A stretch of 64,000 nt of DNA, taken from Chryseobacterium oranimense (GTDB taxonomy: Bacteria; Bacteroidota; Bacteroidia; Flavobacteriales; Weeksellaceae). The position numbers were made by a program, and so were the translations under genes. Location of the stretch: the NCBI RefSeq assembly GCF_900129755.1, contig NZ_FQWT01000002.1:372001-436000 (forward strand). Reading direction: 5' to 3'. Below, in pieces: positions 51,400 to 61,190 of the stretch. Each line of letters opens with the position of its first letter. The stretch's first letter is position 1. Below the pieces are notes generated by a model. That model made no database searches, was not told the origin of the DNA, and saw nothing but the letters and a program-made list of their open reading frames with translations.

Positions 51400-53640
51400 T
51401 TATTTTACGGGCTTGCTTCCCATTACAAATTTCAGTTCACCACCGTTCATGATATCGCTGTGGCTGATTTCCCAGCTTTTGAACTCTTTACCATTCAAAA
51501 ATATTTTCTGAACGTAGATGTTTTTATCTGATATTTTATCTGCAATGACGGTGAATGTTTTCCCGTTTTCCAGCTTTAAAGATGCTTTAGGAAACTGTGG
51601 TGCTCCAATGGCATAAACAGGCTTTCCCGGAGTTACAGGGTAAAATCCTAATGATGAGAAAATATACCATGCAGACATTTGGCCACAGTCTTCATTATTG
51701 ACAATTCCGTCCGGTTTTGCTGCGTACATATTGTCGCAGATGAATTTTACCATTTTCTGGGTTTTGTAAGGACTTCCTGCATAATTATACAGGTAAGGAA
51801 CATGATGTCCCGGCTCATCACCAAATCCCAGAGAGCCGATGAATCCTGAAATATCCACATGCTGCTCCCCCTCCATTTTTAAAGCTTCGGTAAAGGTTTT
51901 ATCCAGTTTTTCTTCAAAACCTTTTTTTCCGCCATACAAATTCATCATTTCATCGATCTGATGGGGAACAAAGAAATCATAAGCCCAGATATTTCCGGAA
52001 ACCCAGTGTGGCTGCAATTTTTTCCAATCGTTTAGTTTAAAATCAGCAAGGAATTCACCGTTCTTCTGTCTTGGCCAGAAATGACTGTTTTCTTTGTTGA
52101 AGGTATTCAGGAAGTTCATGGAACGTTTCTTATAAACTTCCGCTTCTTCTTTTTTACCCAGTTTCTCGGCAAGTTGCTGGATACACCAGTCATCGTAGGC
52201 ATATTCCAGGGTTGCAGAAACTGAAGCTCCGTTTTCGGATGGTGTATAACCTAGTTTGATGTAATCATTAAGACCTCCGCCTCCATCGCTGCTGCTCATT
52301 TTATCTGTTAAGGAAGCATCTTTCATCGCTGCAAAGGCTTTTTCCTGATCTATTCCCGGTACGCCTTTGGAAATGGCATCCCAGATTACCGATACGCTGT
52401 GATATCCGAGCATACAGAAATTATCATATCCGCACAGTTCCCAGATCGGCATATGATCTTTACGGTCTGTATACCTGCTGATCAGGGAATTGGCAAATTC
52501 TTTCGTATGTTTCTGATCCATAATGGTAAGCAAAGGGTGTGTTGCCCTGAAGCCGTCCCAATAGGAATAGGTACTGTAGTTGGTAAACCATTTGGTGTTC
52601 ATGTTTTCCTCTGCGGCAACATAATCTCCGTTGGTATCCATATACAGGTTAGGTGCTATGAAGGTATGATACACTCCTGTATAGAAAATTTTTCTCTGGT
52701 CATCTGTACCTCCCGTCACCTGGAATCTGCTGATAAGATCTCTCCATGTTTTCTGGGCAGTTTCTTTAGCTTTTGCAAAGTCTACGTTTTTTGCTTCAGT
52801 ATCAAAGTTTTGCTGTGCCCCTTCCGTGCTTTCCGGAGACAGGGATACTTTAACTTCTATGCTCTCATTTTCCTGAGTAGAAAATCTTACGAAAGCTTTG
52901 GCGTCTTTGGCAAGTGCAATCTTTTCGTTCTCTTTTATCTTTCCTTCCGAATACGTTCCGTAAGATTTGAAAGGTTTTGAAAATTCCATCACAAAATAGG
53001 CGAATCTTTTTCCTCCCCAGCCGTTGCTGTAGCAGTATCCTTTGATCTTATTGTTTCCTTCGATGCTTACCAGTGTATGATAAATATTTCCGAAAATTTT
53101 ATTGGTAGGATCTATGATTATATTTGCTTCATCACTTTTCGGGAAAGTATATTTGTGAAATCCTACCCTTGGGGAAGCGGTCAGTTCGGCCTTAATTCCG
53201 TAACTGTCCAGCATAACTGAATAATATCCCGGTGAAGCAGTTTCTTTATCATGACTGAATGATGAACGGTAGCCGCTTTCCGGTTTGTCTTCTGTACCCG
53301 GAACCATTTTTATATTTCCTACGGTTGGCATCACCAGGATATCCCCAAGATCTGCCCAGCCTGTTCCGCTGAGATGATTATGGCTGAATCCCATAATGGT
53401 TTTACTGCTGTAATGATATCCCGAACACCAGTCCCAGTCACCGCTTTTAGTATTCTGGTCCGGGCTAAGCTGGATCATTCCGAAAGGAGTGGTAGCCCCC
53501 GGGAATGTATGGCCATGTCCGCCGGTTCCTATAAAGGGATCTACCCAGGAAAGAATATCATCTTTCCGTTGCTGGGCATTTCCGGTATGGGAAACGAGAG
53601 CAATTAATAAAAATACAAGCAGTTCTTTTTTCATAATCAT
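51400..53640 (-). CDS. GH92 family protein with altered acid position (GH92-b)
   Basis: A 746-residue protein, with MIMKKELL at the start (the second Met at 53634 is an alternative) and a signal peptide. The fold and C-terminal NNEDCGQMSAWYIFSSLGFYPV motif are GH92. Compared with GH92-a, the EGN acid motif reads VSGNIWAYDF with Ser548, the His-Glu alpha-1,2 pair is not apparent, and Asn649 replaces the first Asp of the DED base motif. This suggests a different linkage, a substrate with a better leaving group, or a weakened enzyme. It is in the PUL between GH125 and GH130. Confidence 0.82.
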   Translation of the reverse strand: MIMKKELLVFLLIALVSHTGNAQQRKDDILSWVDPFIGTGGHGHTFPGATTPFGMIQLSPDQNTKSGDWDWCSGYHYSSKTIMGFSHNHLSGTGWADLGDILVMPTVGNIKMVPGTEDKPESGYRSSFSHDKETASPGYYSVMLDSYGIKAELTASPRVGFHKYTFPKSDEANIIIDPTNKIFGNIYHTLVSIEGNNKIKGYCYSNGWGGKRFAYFVMEFSKPFKSYGTYSEGKIKENEKIALAKDAKAFVRFSTQENESIEVKVSLSPESTEGAQQNFDTEAKNVDFAKAKETAQKTWRDLISRFQVTGGTDDQRKIFYTGVYHTFIAPNLYMDTNGDYVAAEENMNTKWFTNYSTYSYWDGFRATHPLLTIMDQKHTKEFANSLISRYTDRKDHMPIWELCGYDNFCMLGYHSVSVIWDAISKGVPGIDQEKAFAAMKDASLTDKMSSSDGGGGLNDYIKLGYTPSENGASVSATLEYAYDDWCIQQLAEKLGKKEEAEVYKKRSMNFLNTFNKENSHFWPRQKNGEFLADFKLNDWKKLQPHWVSGNIWAYDFFVPHQIDEMMNLYGGKKGFEEKLDKTFTEALKMEGEQHVDISGFIGSLGFGDEPGHHVPYLYNYAGSPYKTQKMVKFICDNMYAAKPDGIVNNEDCGQMSAWYIFSSLGFYPVTPGKPVYAIGAPQFPKASLKLENGKTFTVIADKISDKNIYVQKIFLNGKEFKSWEISHSDIMNGGELKFVMGSKPVK

Positions 53641-53763
53641 AATACGGAAATCTTAAAAATTCCTCAAGATAGGAGTTTATTTAACAATATAAAAACCTCA
53701 ACAATGATTTCAACAAGCGGAAAAATAAAGTTGACGGGCATATTCCATTGGTTTTTAATCCAT

Positions 53764-54735
53764 TTAGAGTGAGTTCTTTTTCATGAAATCAATGATTTCT
53801 GAAATATATCCAAACGCTATAGCTACAACGGTATCCGCCGCACCATAATATACTGTCACCTTATCTCCTTCTGAAAGTGCCGCGCACGGAAACACTACAT
53901 TCGGGATGTCTCCTGTAAGCTCATACAATTCAGCCGGAGCCAGTAAGTAAGGTTTTGTTCTGTACAATACTTTTGACGGGTCTTCAAGATCCAGCAGCGA
54001 AGCTCCCATAGAATAACGGAAACCTCTGCAGGTATTGATTACACCATGATAGAAAAGCAGCCACCCTTCTTCTGTTTTGATAGGAACAGGTCCTGCTCCG
54101 ATTTTTGTACACTGCCATGCGCTGTCTTCAAACGGAGCCACTTTCATTACACATCTGTGCTCGCCCCAGTATTTCATATCCGGGCTGTAGCTGATATAGA
54201 TATCTCCGAAAGGGGTATGTCCATTATCACTCGGTCTGCTCAGCATTGCATATTTACCGTTTATTTTTTCAGGAAAAAGAACTCCGTTTCTGTTAAATGG
54301 TAAAAATGCATTTTCGCACTGAAAGAATTCTTTAAAATCAAAAGTATAGGCAATCCCGATCGTTGGTCCGTGATATCCGTTGCACCATGTGATCCAGTAA
54401 CGGTCTTCTATAAAGGCAACACGGGGATCGTATTTATAATCGGATTCTATCATTTCGGTATTTCCGGCTTTCATGTCGATAGGCTCGTGGTTGATTTCCC
54501 AATTGATCCCATCTTTACTGAAACCTGCAAAAATATTCATCTGTACCGCTTTGTTATCGCAACGGAAAACTCCTGCGAACCCATCCTCAAAAGGAACTAC
54601 TGCACTATTGAAAATACTGTTGGATGTAGGGATCGCATATCTGTTGATAATAGGATTTGCAGAGTAGCGCCACATAATATCGCGGCTGTCTTCCGGACGA
54701 TCCTGCCAAGGGATCTTTGCTGGTTGAAATGTCAT
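53764..54735 (-). CDS. GH130 glycoside phosphorylase (mannosyl-GlcNAc phosphorylase-like)
   Basis: A 323-residue cytoplasmic protein with the five-bladed propeller fold of GH130. It opens with [38 protein letters not shown]. Then come [33 protein letters not shown] with the DPR motif and likely acid Asp, and [19 protein letters not shown]. It most resembles the subfamily that phosphorolyses beta-1,4-Man-GlcNAc from N-glycan cores to mannose 1-phosphate and GlcNAc. That fits the Endo H/mannosidase set and replaces a beta-mannosidase, which is absent here. Confidence 0.88.
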   Translation of the reverse strand: MTFQPAKIPWQDRPEDSRDIMWRYSANPIINRYAIPTSNSIFNSAVVPFEDGFAGVFRCDNKAVQMNIFAGFSKDGINWEINHEPIDMKAGNTEMIESDYKYDPRVAFIEDRYWITWCNGYHGPTIGIAYTFDFKEFFQCENAFLPFNRNGVLFPEKINGKYAMLSRPSDNGHTPFGDIYISYSPDMKYWGEHRCVMKVAPFEDSAWQCTKIGAGPVPIKTEEGWLLFYHGVINTCRGFRYSMGASLLDLEDPSKVLYRTKPYLLAPAELYELTGDIPNVVFPCAALSEGDKVTVYYGAADTVVAIAFGYISEIIDFMKKNSL

Positions 54736-54776
54736 AAAGTATTTTTACTTTTTATTTAATGTATTTGATAAATGAT

Positions 54777-56069
54777 TTAGTGTTCTTTTGGTTGTTCAGG
54801 ATATGAGAACGGAACGAGCAGTGTCGCGGCAAATGCCGGTATGGTAGCAATCAGGACCCAGATAAAAAACATTTTGTAGCCTACCCAGTCGCTTATCATC
54901 CCGCTGAACATTCCGGGAATCATTACTCCAAGGTTCATAATGCCAGTAGCAAAAGCATAATGGGCTGTTTTGTGCTCGCCGGGTGCAATTTGCTGCATGA
55001 TATAGAGCATCAGCCCTACAAATCCGAATCCGTAGCCAAAATATTCCACAACTACTGCAATGCCCACCGGAAGCAACTCCGACGGCTGAAAATGAGCCAG
55101 TAATGCATAGACCACAAATGGAATATTAAAGGCCGAGCACAGCCAGATCAATGATCTTTTCAGTCCTCTTGCTGCAATGAAATAACCTGCCAGCACGGAT
55201 CCTAAAATAAATGCCGCTGAACCATAAGTTCCATAAATAAGCCCGATATCCGACGTGGATAACCCAAGGCCTCCTGAGGTTCTCGGCGCTTTGAAAAATA
55301 AGGGTGCAATCTTTATGGCAAACCCTTCTGCAAAGCGGTAAAGAATAATGAACAGTACAGCCCACAGGATATTCTTTTTTTGGAAGAAAGAAGTGATCAC
55401 TTCCAAGAGTTCTTTGCGAACATTTCTTGATTTTCTTAATTCTTTTGGCTCTTTACTCTTATTTTCTTTTGGCAAAACAGCGTAATGGTAAACAGCTAAA
55501 ACCAAAAACAGAAGCCCATAAATCCCCATGATGATCATCCAGGCATTCGTTACCCCATGTGTTTTTTCCAGAACTCCGGCTAAATAGACCAGAACCCCAC
55601 TGCTGATAATCTTTGCCAGGTTATAAAAAGCGCCCTGCCAACCGATATATTTTGCCTGTTCTTTATTCGTCAGAAAATTGATATAAGTTCCGTCTGCAGC
55701 TATATCGTGTGTAGCACCACAAAATGCAACGACTGCAAAAAGGGCGATGCTGTACCTGAAAAAATCCTGCATCGGTAAGCTTAGAGCAATGAGCGCGAAT
55801 AGAATCCCTATGGCAAACTGGGTGGCTACAACAAAGAATTTCTTTGTTTTATAGATTTCCAGGAAAGGGCTCCAAAGAGGTTTCAATGTCCAGGAAAACA
55901 TAATCAGGGCGGTCCAGAATGTGATTTTGGAATCTGAAATTCCCATGTCTTTGTACATGATCCCGGAGACTGCATTAATAGTTACAAAGGGAATTCCCAT
56001 TGCAAAATATAATGTTGATATCCAGAATATCGGTTTTACCGACTGATTTTCAGAGCTGTTGTTTCCCAT
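54777..56069 (-). CDS. MFS transporter of the PUL
   Basis: A 430-residue inner membrane protein with 12 hydrophobic segments. It begins PIFWISTLYFAMGIPFVTINAVSGIMYKDMGIS, an AmpG-like opening. A central cytoplasmic loop with a basic patch (KENKSKEPKELRKSRNVRKE) divides the two halves. The likely role is import of Man-GlcNAc or similar disaccharides from the periplasm for the cytoplasmic GH130 enzyme. It lies 41 bases before GH130 and 185 bases after susD. Confidence 0.83.
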   Translation of the reverse strand: MGNNSSENQSVKPIFWISTLYFAMGIPFVTINAVSGIMYKDMGISDSKITFWTALIMFSWTLKPLWSPFLEIYKTKKFFVVATQFAIGILFALIALSLPMQDFFRYSIALFAVVAFCGATHDIAADGTYINFLTNKEQAKYIGWQGAFYNLAKIISSGVLVYLAGVLEKTHGVTNAWMIIMGIYGLLFLVLAVYHYAVLPKENKSKEPKELRKSRNVRKELLEVITSFFQKKNILWAVLFIILYRFAEGFAIKIAPLFFKAPRTSGGLGLSTSDIGLIYGTYGSAAFILGSVLAGYFIAARGLKRSLIWLCSAFNIPFVVYALLAHFQPSELLPVGIAVVVEYFGYGFGFVGLMLYIMQQIAPGEHKTAHYAFATGIMNLGVMIPGMFSGMISDWVGYKMFFIWVLIATIPAFAATLLVPFSYPEQPKEH

Positions 56070-56087
56070 GTTTATACTAATATTAAA

Positions 56088-56229
56088 GAAAAAGAGAGCC
56101 TCTCAAAAGGATCATCCCGCATTGAAACGAAACTAAAATTGAAGAATCTAAACTAACGTATATCAGAAATTTCTTCTACCGGAATGAAAAAACCAAAATT
56201 AAATCTAACTTTTGAGACGGCCTCTTTAT
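56088..56229 (-). terminator. Long-loop hairpin between susD and the MFS gene
   Basis: AAAGAGAGCC-TCTCAAAAG (56090-56109) and CTTTTGAGACGGCCTCTTT (56209-56227) are inverted copies with two small differences, separated by about 99 bases. On the minus strand the 3' arm is followed by TTTTTCTTT. This has the sequence of a normal terminator whose loop has been expanded by an insertion. It would reduce read-through from susCD. Confidence 0.5.
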
Positions 56230-56254
56230 CTTTATAATTGATCTGCCAAAATTA

Positions 56255-57883
56255 TTACTTTTTGTCCCACCACAACTTGGTTCCACCTGTATCAGGGCCT
56301 CCAAGATATTGCAGCGCCTGGGCATAGTTCAAAGTATTGTTTCTGTATTTGGTCGGGATAGGAACTCTTCTGATCATAGCATCAGTACTGATGGTCCCCT
56401 GGCTGTCATTGAGAACGTTTTTGAAAATAACAGGATATCCGGTTCTTCTCTGTTCTGCCCATGCCTCAGATCCGTCAGGATAAATAGCGATCCATTTCTG
56501 GGTCATAATCCTTTCTAATTTTCTTTCAAAAGAATCACCTTCGTTCCATTTGATGGTAATGGTGCTCAGCATCGGGCTTCCCGCAAGAATACTGTTTGAT
56601 GCATTTTTAGGATCAATGTAAGGGGCCTCCTTAGAAACAGCATCTGCTACATAAGTTGCATAGGATGCACTTTTCCCCCATTCAGCAAATGACATTTCGA
56701 TGCCTTTGTTGTAGTTTGTTCCTGCATCTCCTGCTCCGGCATAGCCTCTGATGGCAGCTTCCGCTTTCAGGAACCATATTTCTGCGGCAGTAAACACTTT
56801 ATTTTTACCATTGCTATTCGAAAAGTAGTCTCCGTTGGCAGATGCAGCGATAGGCTGGGAGAAGTCTCCATATCTATCTTTACTTCCTCCCATATCAACT
56901 CCTTGTCTTATTCCTATATATTGCCCGGCTACACTAGGATCGGTAGCTGGTTTGGCATAAGCAGATCTTCTCGGATCATTAAAACCATTCATAAATGCCA
57001 TTAATGGTGCCCCGATTTTACAGTCTCCCCATGAATAAATAATATCGCTGAGAGGAGAAGCTCCTCCATAGTTAATCAGTGCATTGGCAGAATTGTCATC
57101 AATAAAACCAGCAGGAGATGCTAAAGCTTGTTCTGCATACAATCTTGATTTGGCAGGGTCGGCATAACTCATTCTCATGGCAAATCTTAATTTTAAGGAA
57201 TTGGCAAGTTTTGCCCAGTTGGCCAGGTTACCGCCATATATAAGATCCGATTTAGTGATAACGGCCTTATCTTCAACGCCCGGAGTCTGCTGCAGGTCTG
57301 AAATGGCAGAGGTAAGGTCTGCAATGAAATTGTTATAAGCTTCCTGCTGTGAATCGAAATCGGTAATTCCTGTTGAAGGATTAGGGGTTTCAAATTTACT
57401 GTAAATGATAGGTCCGTGTGCATCTGAGACTTTACTTGCAGAGATTACTTTAAGAATTCTTGCAACAGCAAGAGATGCCTTAAAATTGATCCCCGGGTAG
57501 TTTTCTTTGATCACATTGTTGATGGTCTTTGATTTGTCAAAAACATCCTCCAGCTGTGTCATCATAATTCTTTCGTTCCAGCCATCCATAATAAAATACG
57601 TGGTATTATTTCTTCCTCCGTTATAAGGTGTAGCTGTACTGAATAATCCGCTGTACATGTCCGCGTTAAGGTTGGTCTGCAGCTGATAGATCCAGTTGGT
57701 AGAGCTTTGCTGGTTTCTCTGCATCAATTTCAGGGGATTTACAATCTGGGTGAAATCGGCATTGAAATTCTCAGGCCCTCCGATGTACTCCTGATTATAT
57801 TTATCAAATTCGCTCGTGCAGCTTATAGCAGAAAGCAGCATGAATGTACTGATTGATACGGCTTTAATATATGATATTTTCAT
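56255..57883 (-). CDS. SusD/RagB family glycan-binding lipoprotein
   Basis: A 542-residue surface lipoprotein (lipobox LLSAISC, Cys near 22). The SusD_2-like TPR-rich fold is visible in SLAVARILKVISASKVSDAHGPIIYSKF, WAKLANSLKLRFAMRMSY and the C-terminal GDSFERKLERIMTQKWIAIYPDGSEAWAEQRRTGYP. It caps the SusC channel and binds the glycan outside the cell. The start is 11 bases after the susC stop. Sequence alone does not give the ligand; the PUL enzymes imply mannose-rich N-glycan. Confidence 0.94.
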   Translation of the reverse strand: MKISYIKAVSISTFMLLSAISCTSEFDKYNQEYIGGPENFNADFTQIVNPLKLMQRNQQSSTNWIYQLQTNLNADMYSGLFSTATPYNGGRNNTTYFIMDGWNERIMMTQLEDVFDKSKTINNVIKENYPGINFKASLAVARILKVISASKVSDAHGPIIYSKFETPNPSTGITDFDSQQEAYNNFIADLTSAISDLQQTPGVEDKAVITKSDLIYGGNLANWAKLANSLKLRFAMRMSYADPAKSRLYAEQALASPAGFIDDNSANALINYGGASPLSDIIYSWGDCKIGAPLMAFMNGFNDPRRSAYAKPATDPSVAGQYIGIRQGVDMGGSKDRYGDFSQPIAASANGDYFSNSNGKNKVFTAAEIWFLKAEAAIRGYAGAGDAGTNYNKGIEMSFAEWGKSASYATYVADAVSKEAPYIDPKNASNSILAGSPMLSTITIKWNEGDSFERKLERIMTQKWIAIYPDGSEAWAEQRRTGYPVIFKNVLNDSQGTISTDAMIRRVPIPTKYRNNTLNYAQALQYLGGPDTGGTKLWWDKK

Positions 57884-57894
57884 TGTTCTTAAAA

Positions 57895-60795
57895 TTAGAA
57901 GTTAGCTTTTAATGACAGACCAACTGATCTGGTAATCGGCATTCCAAACATATCGATACCTACCCCTCCAGGATTAACTCCTGATACTTGTTCGGGATCA
58001 AACGGAGCATCTTTATAAAAGAAAAACAGATTGCTTCCGATTAAACTTATCGTTGCATTTTCCATGTATTTTGAATTCACTCCAAATGTATATGAAATTG
58101 AAGCCTGTCTCAGACGCACGGCTGTTGCTTTATACATGTATGGCTCATCAATAGATCCTGATACTTTTGAATAGTATTTTTCGGCATCAGTCAATCCTGT
58201 ATAAGGAGTACCGTTTTCGTAAACTGCATTTGGAATGGATACTCCTCCGTTATCACGGGCATCCGCGGTAGCCTTGCTCACTCCATACTGATCATTTTTA
58301 GCCTGGGTATAGCCTAATACTTTTCCACCAAATTTTCCGTCAATAAGGAAACTGATTCCTAATTTTCCTATATTGAAAGAGTTGTTGAACCCAAGGATAA
58401 ATTTAGGGTTCGGATTTCCAAGATACTGAACCTGGTTCTCATCTCTTAACGGAACACCGTCTGCATCTACAATAATTCTTCCCTGACCATCTCTTTTGAA
58501 TACTGATCCGTAAATATCACCGAATGACCCTCCTACTTTTAATCTGTTATATCCCCCTCCTGCAAGCACAAAGGTTTTGTCTGCAGGAATCTGTAATCTG
58601 GATGGGAAAAGTTCTTTAATCGTATTTTTATTAGCAGAAGCATTTATCGTGGTTGTCCAGTCAAATTTACTTCCTGCAAATACTTTATAAGATAAACTGG
58701 ATTCAAATCCTACATTCTGAATTTTTCCGGCATTAACATCAAATCTTCCGGTTCCAAATCCTAAGTTGGAAGATATTTCCACTGCCTGTAAAAGCTGATT
58801 GGATACTACTGAATTATAATAAGTGAAGTCAAAGCTTAACCGGTTATTTAAAAGTTTAAGTTCTGTTCCTGCCTCAAAAGTTTTGTTAAGTTCCGGTTTC
58901 GCAAAGAGTTCAGAAAATTCCGGGTTGGTAACCGGTGATGAATTAGGCGTAATCATAGTCCCTGCATTTACCTGGTAACGGTAAATATTAGGAGCTGTCA
59001 GGTTGGAATACAGCCCGTTTCCAACTTCTGCATAGGAGGCTCTCACCTTCCAGAAATTGATGGATTCTGAAATATTAAAGATTTCTGATAAGATCGCATT
59101 TAAACCAATCGATTCATAATCAAAAGAAATCCTGCCGGTTCCTGAAAGCGTAGAGTCCCAGTCATTTCTAAATGTAAGATCAAGATATAGGAATTTTTTA
59201 TATCCTAAGTTGGCACTTGCAAAAACGGACTGGGTCTGTTTTTTTGTTCTGTATATTACGTAGCTTACTCCATTTCCATTCTGGCCCGGCCATTGTAAAT
59301 TATTCAATTCAAACAAGTTAGGAATCACCAAAAGGTTATTCTCTAAGCTGCTTGATTCATATCTTTGTGTATTTATACTTCCACCTACCGTAAAATCCAA
59401 AGAAATATCATCGGTAATTTTCGGGCTTCCGATTAATAATGCATCTCCGTAAGTAGATGTGCTTTCAATCACATCTTTGTAAATCTTACCGTTATCATTT
59501 CCACCCAATAAAACAGGTAAGGAATAAACGGCCACATTACGCTGGCTGTCTGAGGTAGTATAGTTGTAATTTCCTCTTACCCTGGCAGACAGCCAAGGAT
59601 TAATCTGATAGCTCAATGTCGCTGCACTGTAAAGATTTTTATTCTTTGTTGTTACAGGGTTTTTGTAAAGAATCCAATACGGGTTTTGAGATTCCACGCT
59701 AAAACTTCCATCTGGTTTTATTGCCCACCAGTTCTGTGCGGGAAGCAGTCTGTTATTATTCTGATATGCATAGTTTGATCCGCTGAACTGATCGAAATCA
59801 ACACCTCTTGGCAGCCAATACAGGTTTACAAGCGGGGAATAATAAGAACCCGGAGTCAGCCTGTTTTTGCTGTTTTGTAAAGATCCCATGAAGTTGGCAT
59901 CAAGGGTCAGCTTATCATCAAGAAATTTACTCGAATTTCTGAAATTAATATTGTACTGATCAAATACTGATGTAGGAATGATCCCTTTATTTGTCGTATT
60001 CCCTATAGAGAAAAAGTTATTGGATTTTTCATTTCCTGACTGGAATGAAAGATTGTTAACCCATGTAGTTCCGGTCTGTAAGAAATCTTTGAGATAATCT
60101 TTTGAAGCTCCTTTTGCTCCCCAGCTTTGCTGAGAACCTGTTTGTCCTGCCGCATGGTCGTAAGGAATACTCTGCAGATAACTGTACTGTAGTTCAGGAA
60201 GGCTATAAGCCCGGTCAAGGGTTAAACTGGTTGTATAAGATAATTTACTTCTACCTGTCTTTCCTTTTTTAGTCACAATCAAAACAGCACCGTTACCTCC
60301 CGCAGCCCCATATAATGCTGCTGCTGAAGCGCCTTTAAGGAAGTTGATGCTTTCAATATCCTCGGGATTGATTGTACTTAATACATCTCCTGTATCCGGC
60401 ATGGAAGCAAAAAAATCTACATTGGGCCCCTTTGTGTTGTTAATGATTGGAATCCCATCAATTACATACAACGGCTGGCTGTTTCTCGTAGATTTATCTC
60501 CTCTCATTACCACCCTCACGGATCCACCTACACCACCATTGGTTTTATTAATCTGTACATTGGAAACCTTTCCGTTGATTGAATTCAAAAGATTGGGTGT
60601 TTTTACTTCTGTCAGCTCATCCCCTCCTATCTGCTGGCTGGAGTACGTTAAGGACCGTACCTGCCTTTTTATCCCCAAAGAAGTAACAACCACCTCTTCT
60701 ATTTTGGTTGTTTTAGCAGTATCTGCCGTTTTTGTTTCCTGTGCGTAAGCAGATAAAGAAATAGCTAATAAAACCGGTATAACAGTTTTTCTCAT
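57895..60795 (-). CDS. SusC/RagA family TonB-linked outer membrane transporter
   Basis: A 966-residue receptor. Signal peptide MRKTVIPVLLAISLSAYAQ is followed by a short linker, the TonB-box-like EEVVVTSLGIKRQ, a plug domain with the SusC signature (GVGGSVRVVMRGDKSTRNSQPLYVIDGIPI) and a barrel ending FGMPITRSVGLSLKANF. The usual N-terminal carboxypeptidase-regulatory-like domain is missing, so this is a short-headed SusC. It imports the oligosaccharide with SusD. It is the first gene of the PUL operon, with a long leader upstream. Confidence 0.95.
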   Translation of the reverse strand: MRKTVIPVLLAISLSAYAQETKTADTAKTTKIEEVVVTSLGIKRQVRSLTYSSQQIGGDELTEVKTPNLLNSINGKVSNVQINKTNGGVGGSVRVVMRGDKSTRNSQPLYVIDGIPIINNTKGPNVDFFASMPDTGDVLSTINPEDIESINFLKGASAAALYGAAGGNGAVLIVTKKGKTGRSKLSYTTSLTLDRAYSLPELQYSYLQSIPYDHAAGQTGSQQSWGAKGASKDYLKDFLQTGTTWVNNLSFQSGNEKSNNFFSIGNTTNKGIIPTSVFDQYNINFRNSSKFLDDKLTLDANFMGSLQNSKNRLTPGSYYSPLVNLYWLPRGVDFDQFSGSNYAYQNNNRLLPAQNWWAIKPDGSFSVESQNPYWILYKNPVTTKNKNLYSAATLSYQINPWLSARVRGNYNYTTSDSQRNVAVYSLPVLLGGNDNGKIYKDVIESTSTYGDALLIGSPKITDDISLDFTVGGSINTQRYESSSLENNLLVIPNLFELNNLQWPGQNGNGVSYVIYRTKKQTQSVFASANLGYKKFLYLDLTFRNDWDSTLSGTGRISFDYESIGLNAILSEIFNISESINFWKVRASYAEVGNGLYSNLTAPNIYRYQVNAGTMITPNSSPVTNPEFSELFAKPELNKTFEAGTELKLLNNRLSFDFTYYNSVVSNQLLQAVEISSNLGFGTGRFDVNAGKIQNVGFESSLSYKVFAGSKFDWTTTINASANKNTIKELFPSRLQIPADKTFVLAGGGYNRLKVGGSFGDIYGSVFKRDGQGRIIVDADGVPLRDENQVQYLGNPNPKFILGFNNSFNIGKLGISFLIDGKFGGKVLGYTQAKNDQYGVSKATADARDNGGVSIPNAVYENGTPYTGLTDAEKYYSKVSGSIDEPYMYKATAVRLRQASISYTFGVNSKYMENATISLIGSNLFFFYKDAPFDPEQVSGVNPGGVGIDMFGMPITRSVGLSLKANF

Positions 60796-61130
60796 AAGGT
60801 TAGTTTTATTAAGATTTATTTGAGAATCAATTACATCGCTTTAAATATTGTATGCATTTCAAAATGATATTTATCTTCATTTTTCAGCAACATTTGCATC
60901 AAATAATTAAAGTTTTGTTAAGATTTAATTCATATTAGCAAATCTAAATTTTGTTGACAGCCAGATATAATGCTATTTTATCATAAAACGATATTATTTT
61001 TTCACATACTTTCAAAAGCACGCATTTAAAAGCTGATTTTCAGCAAAATAAGATAAACAAACTCTATGACTTACAATCAGTAATATGATGCTTTTTTTGC
61101 ATTTTTTGATTAAAATACATTGGATAACAT
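60796..61130 (-). promoter_or_regulatory. Upstream region of the PUL operon with a candidate -7 box
   Basis: This AT-rich 335-base stretch separates susC from the AraC regulator terminator. On the minus strand TAGATTTG at 60946-60939 matches the -7 consensus, but no TTG is found 17-23 bases upstream, consistent with an activator-dependent promoter. It would give a leader of about 135 bases. No clear repeat that could be an AraC site was identified. Confidence 0.35.
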
Positions 61131-61159
61131 AAAAAATCCGGATATAATTACCCGGATTT
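61131..61159 (-). terminator. Terminator after the PUL AraC regulator
   Basis: AAATCCGG and CCGGATTT (10-base loop) form a perfect 8-bp stem. On the minus strand it ends in TTTTTT and follows the regulator stop by about 32 bases. Confidence 0.75.
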
Positions 61160-61190
61160 ACTGACAGAAACGTACATTTTCATTAACGTA

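Noticed and set aside
52399-52980. 193-codon plus-strand frame inside GH92-b
   Set aside because: It is antisense to conserved GH92 sequence and has no start context or domain.
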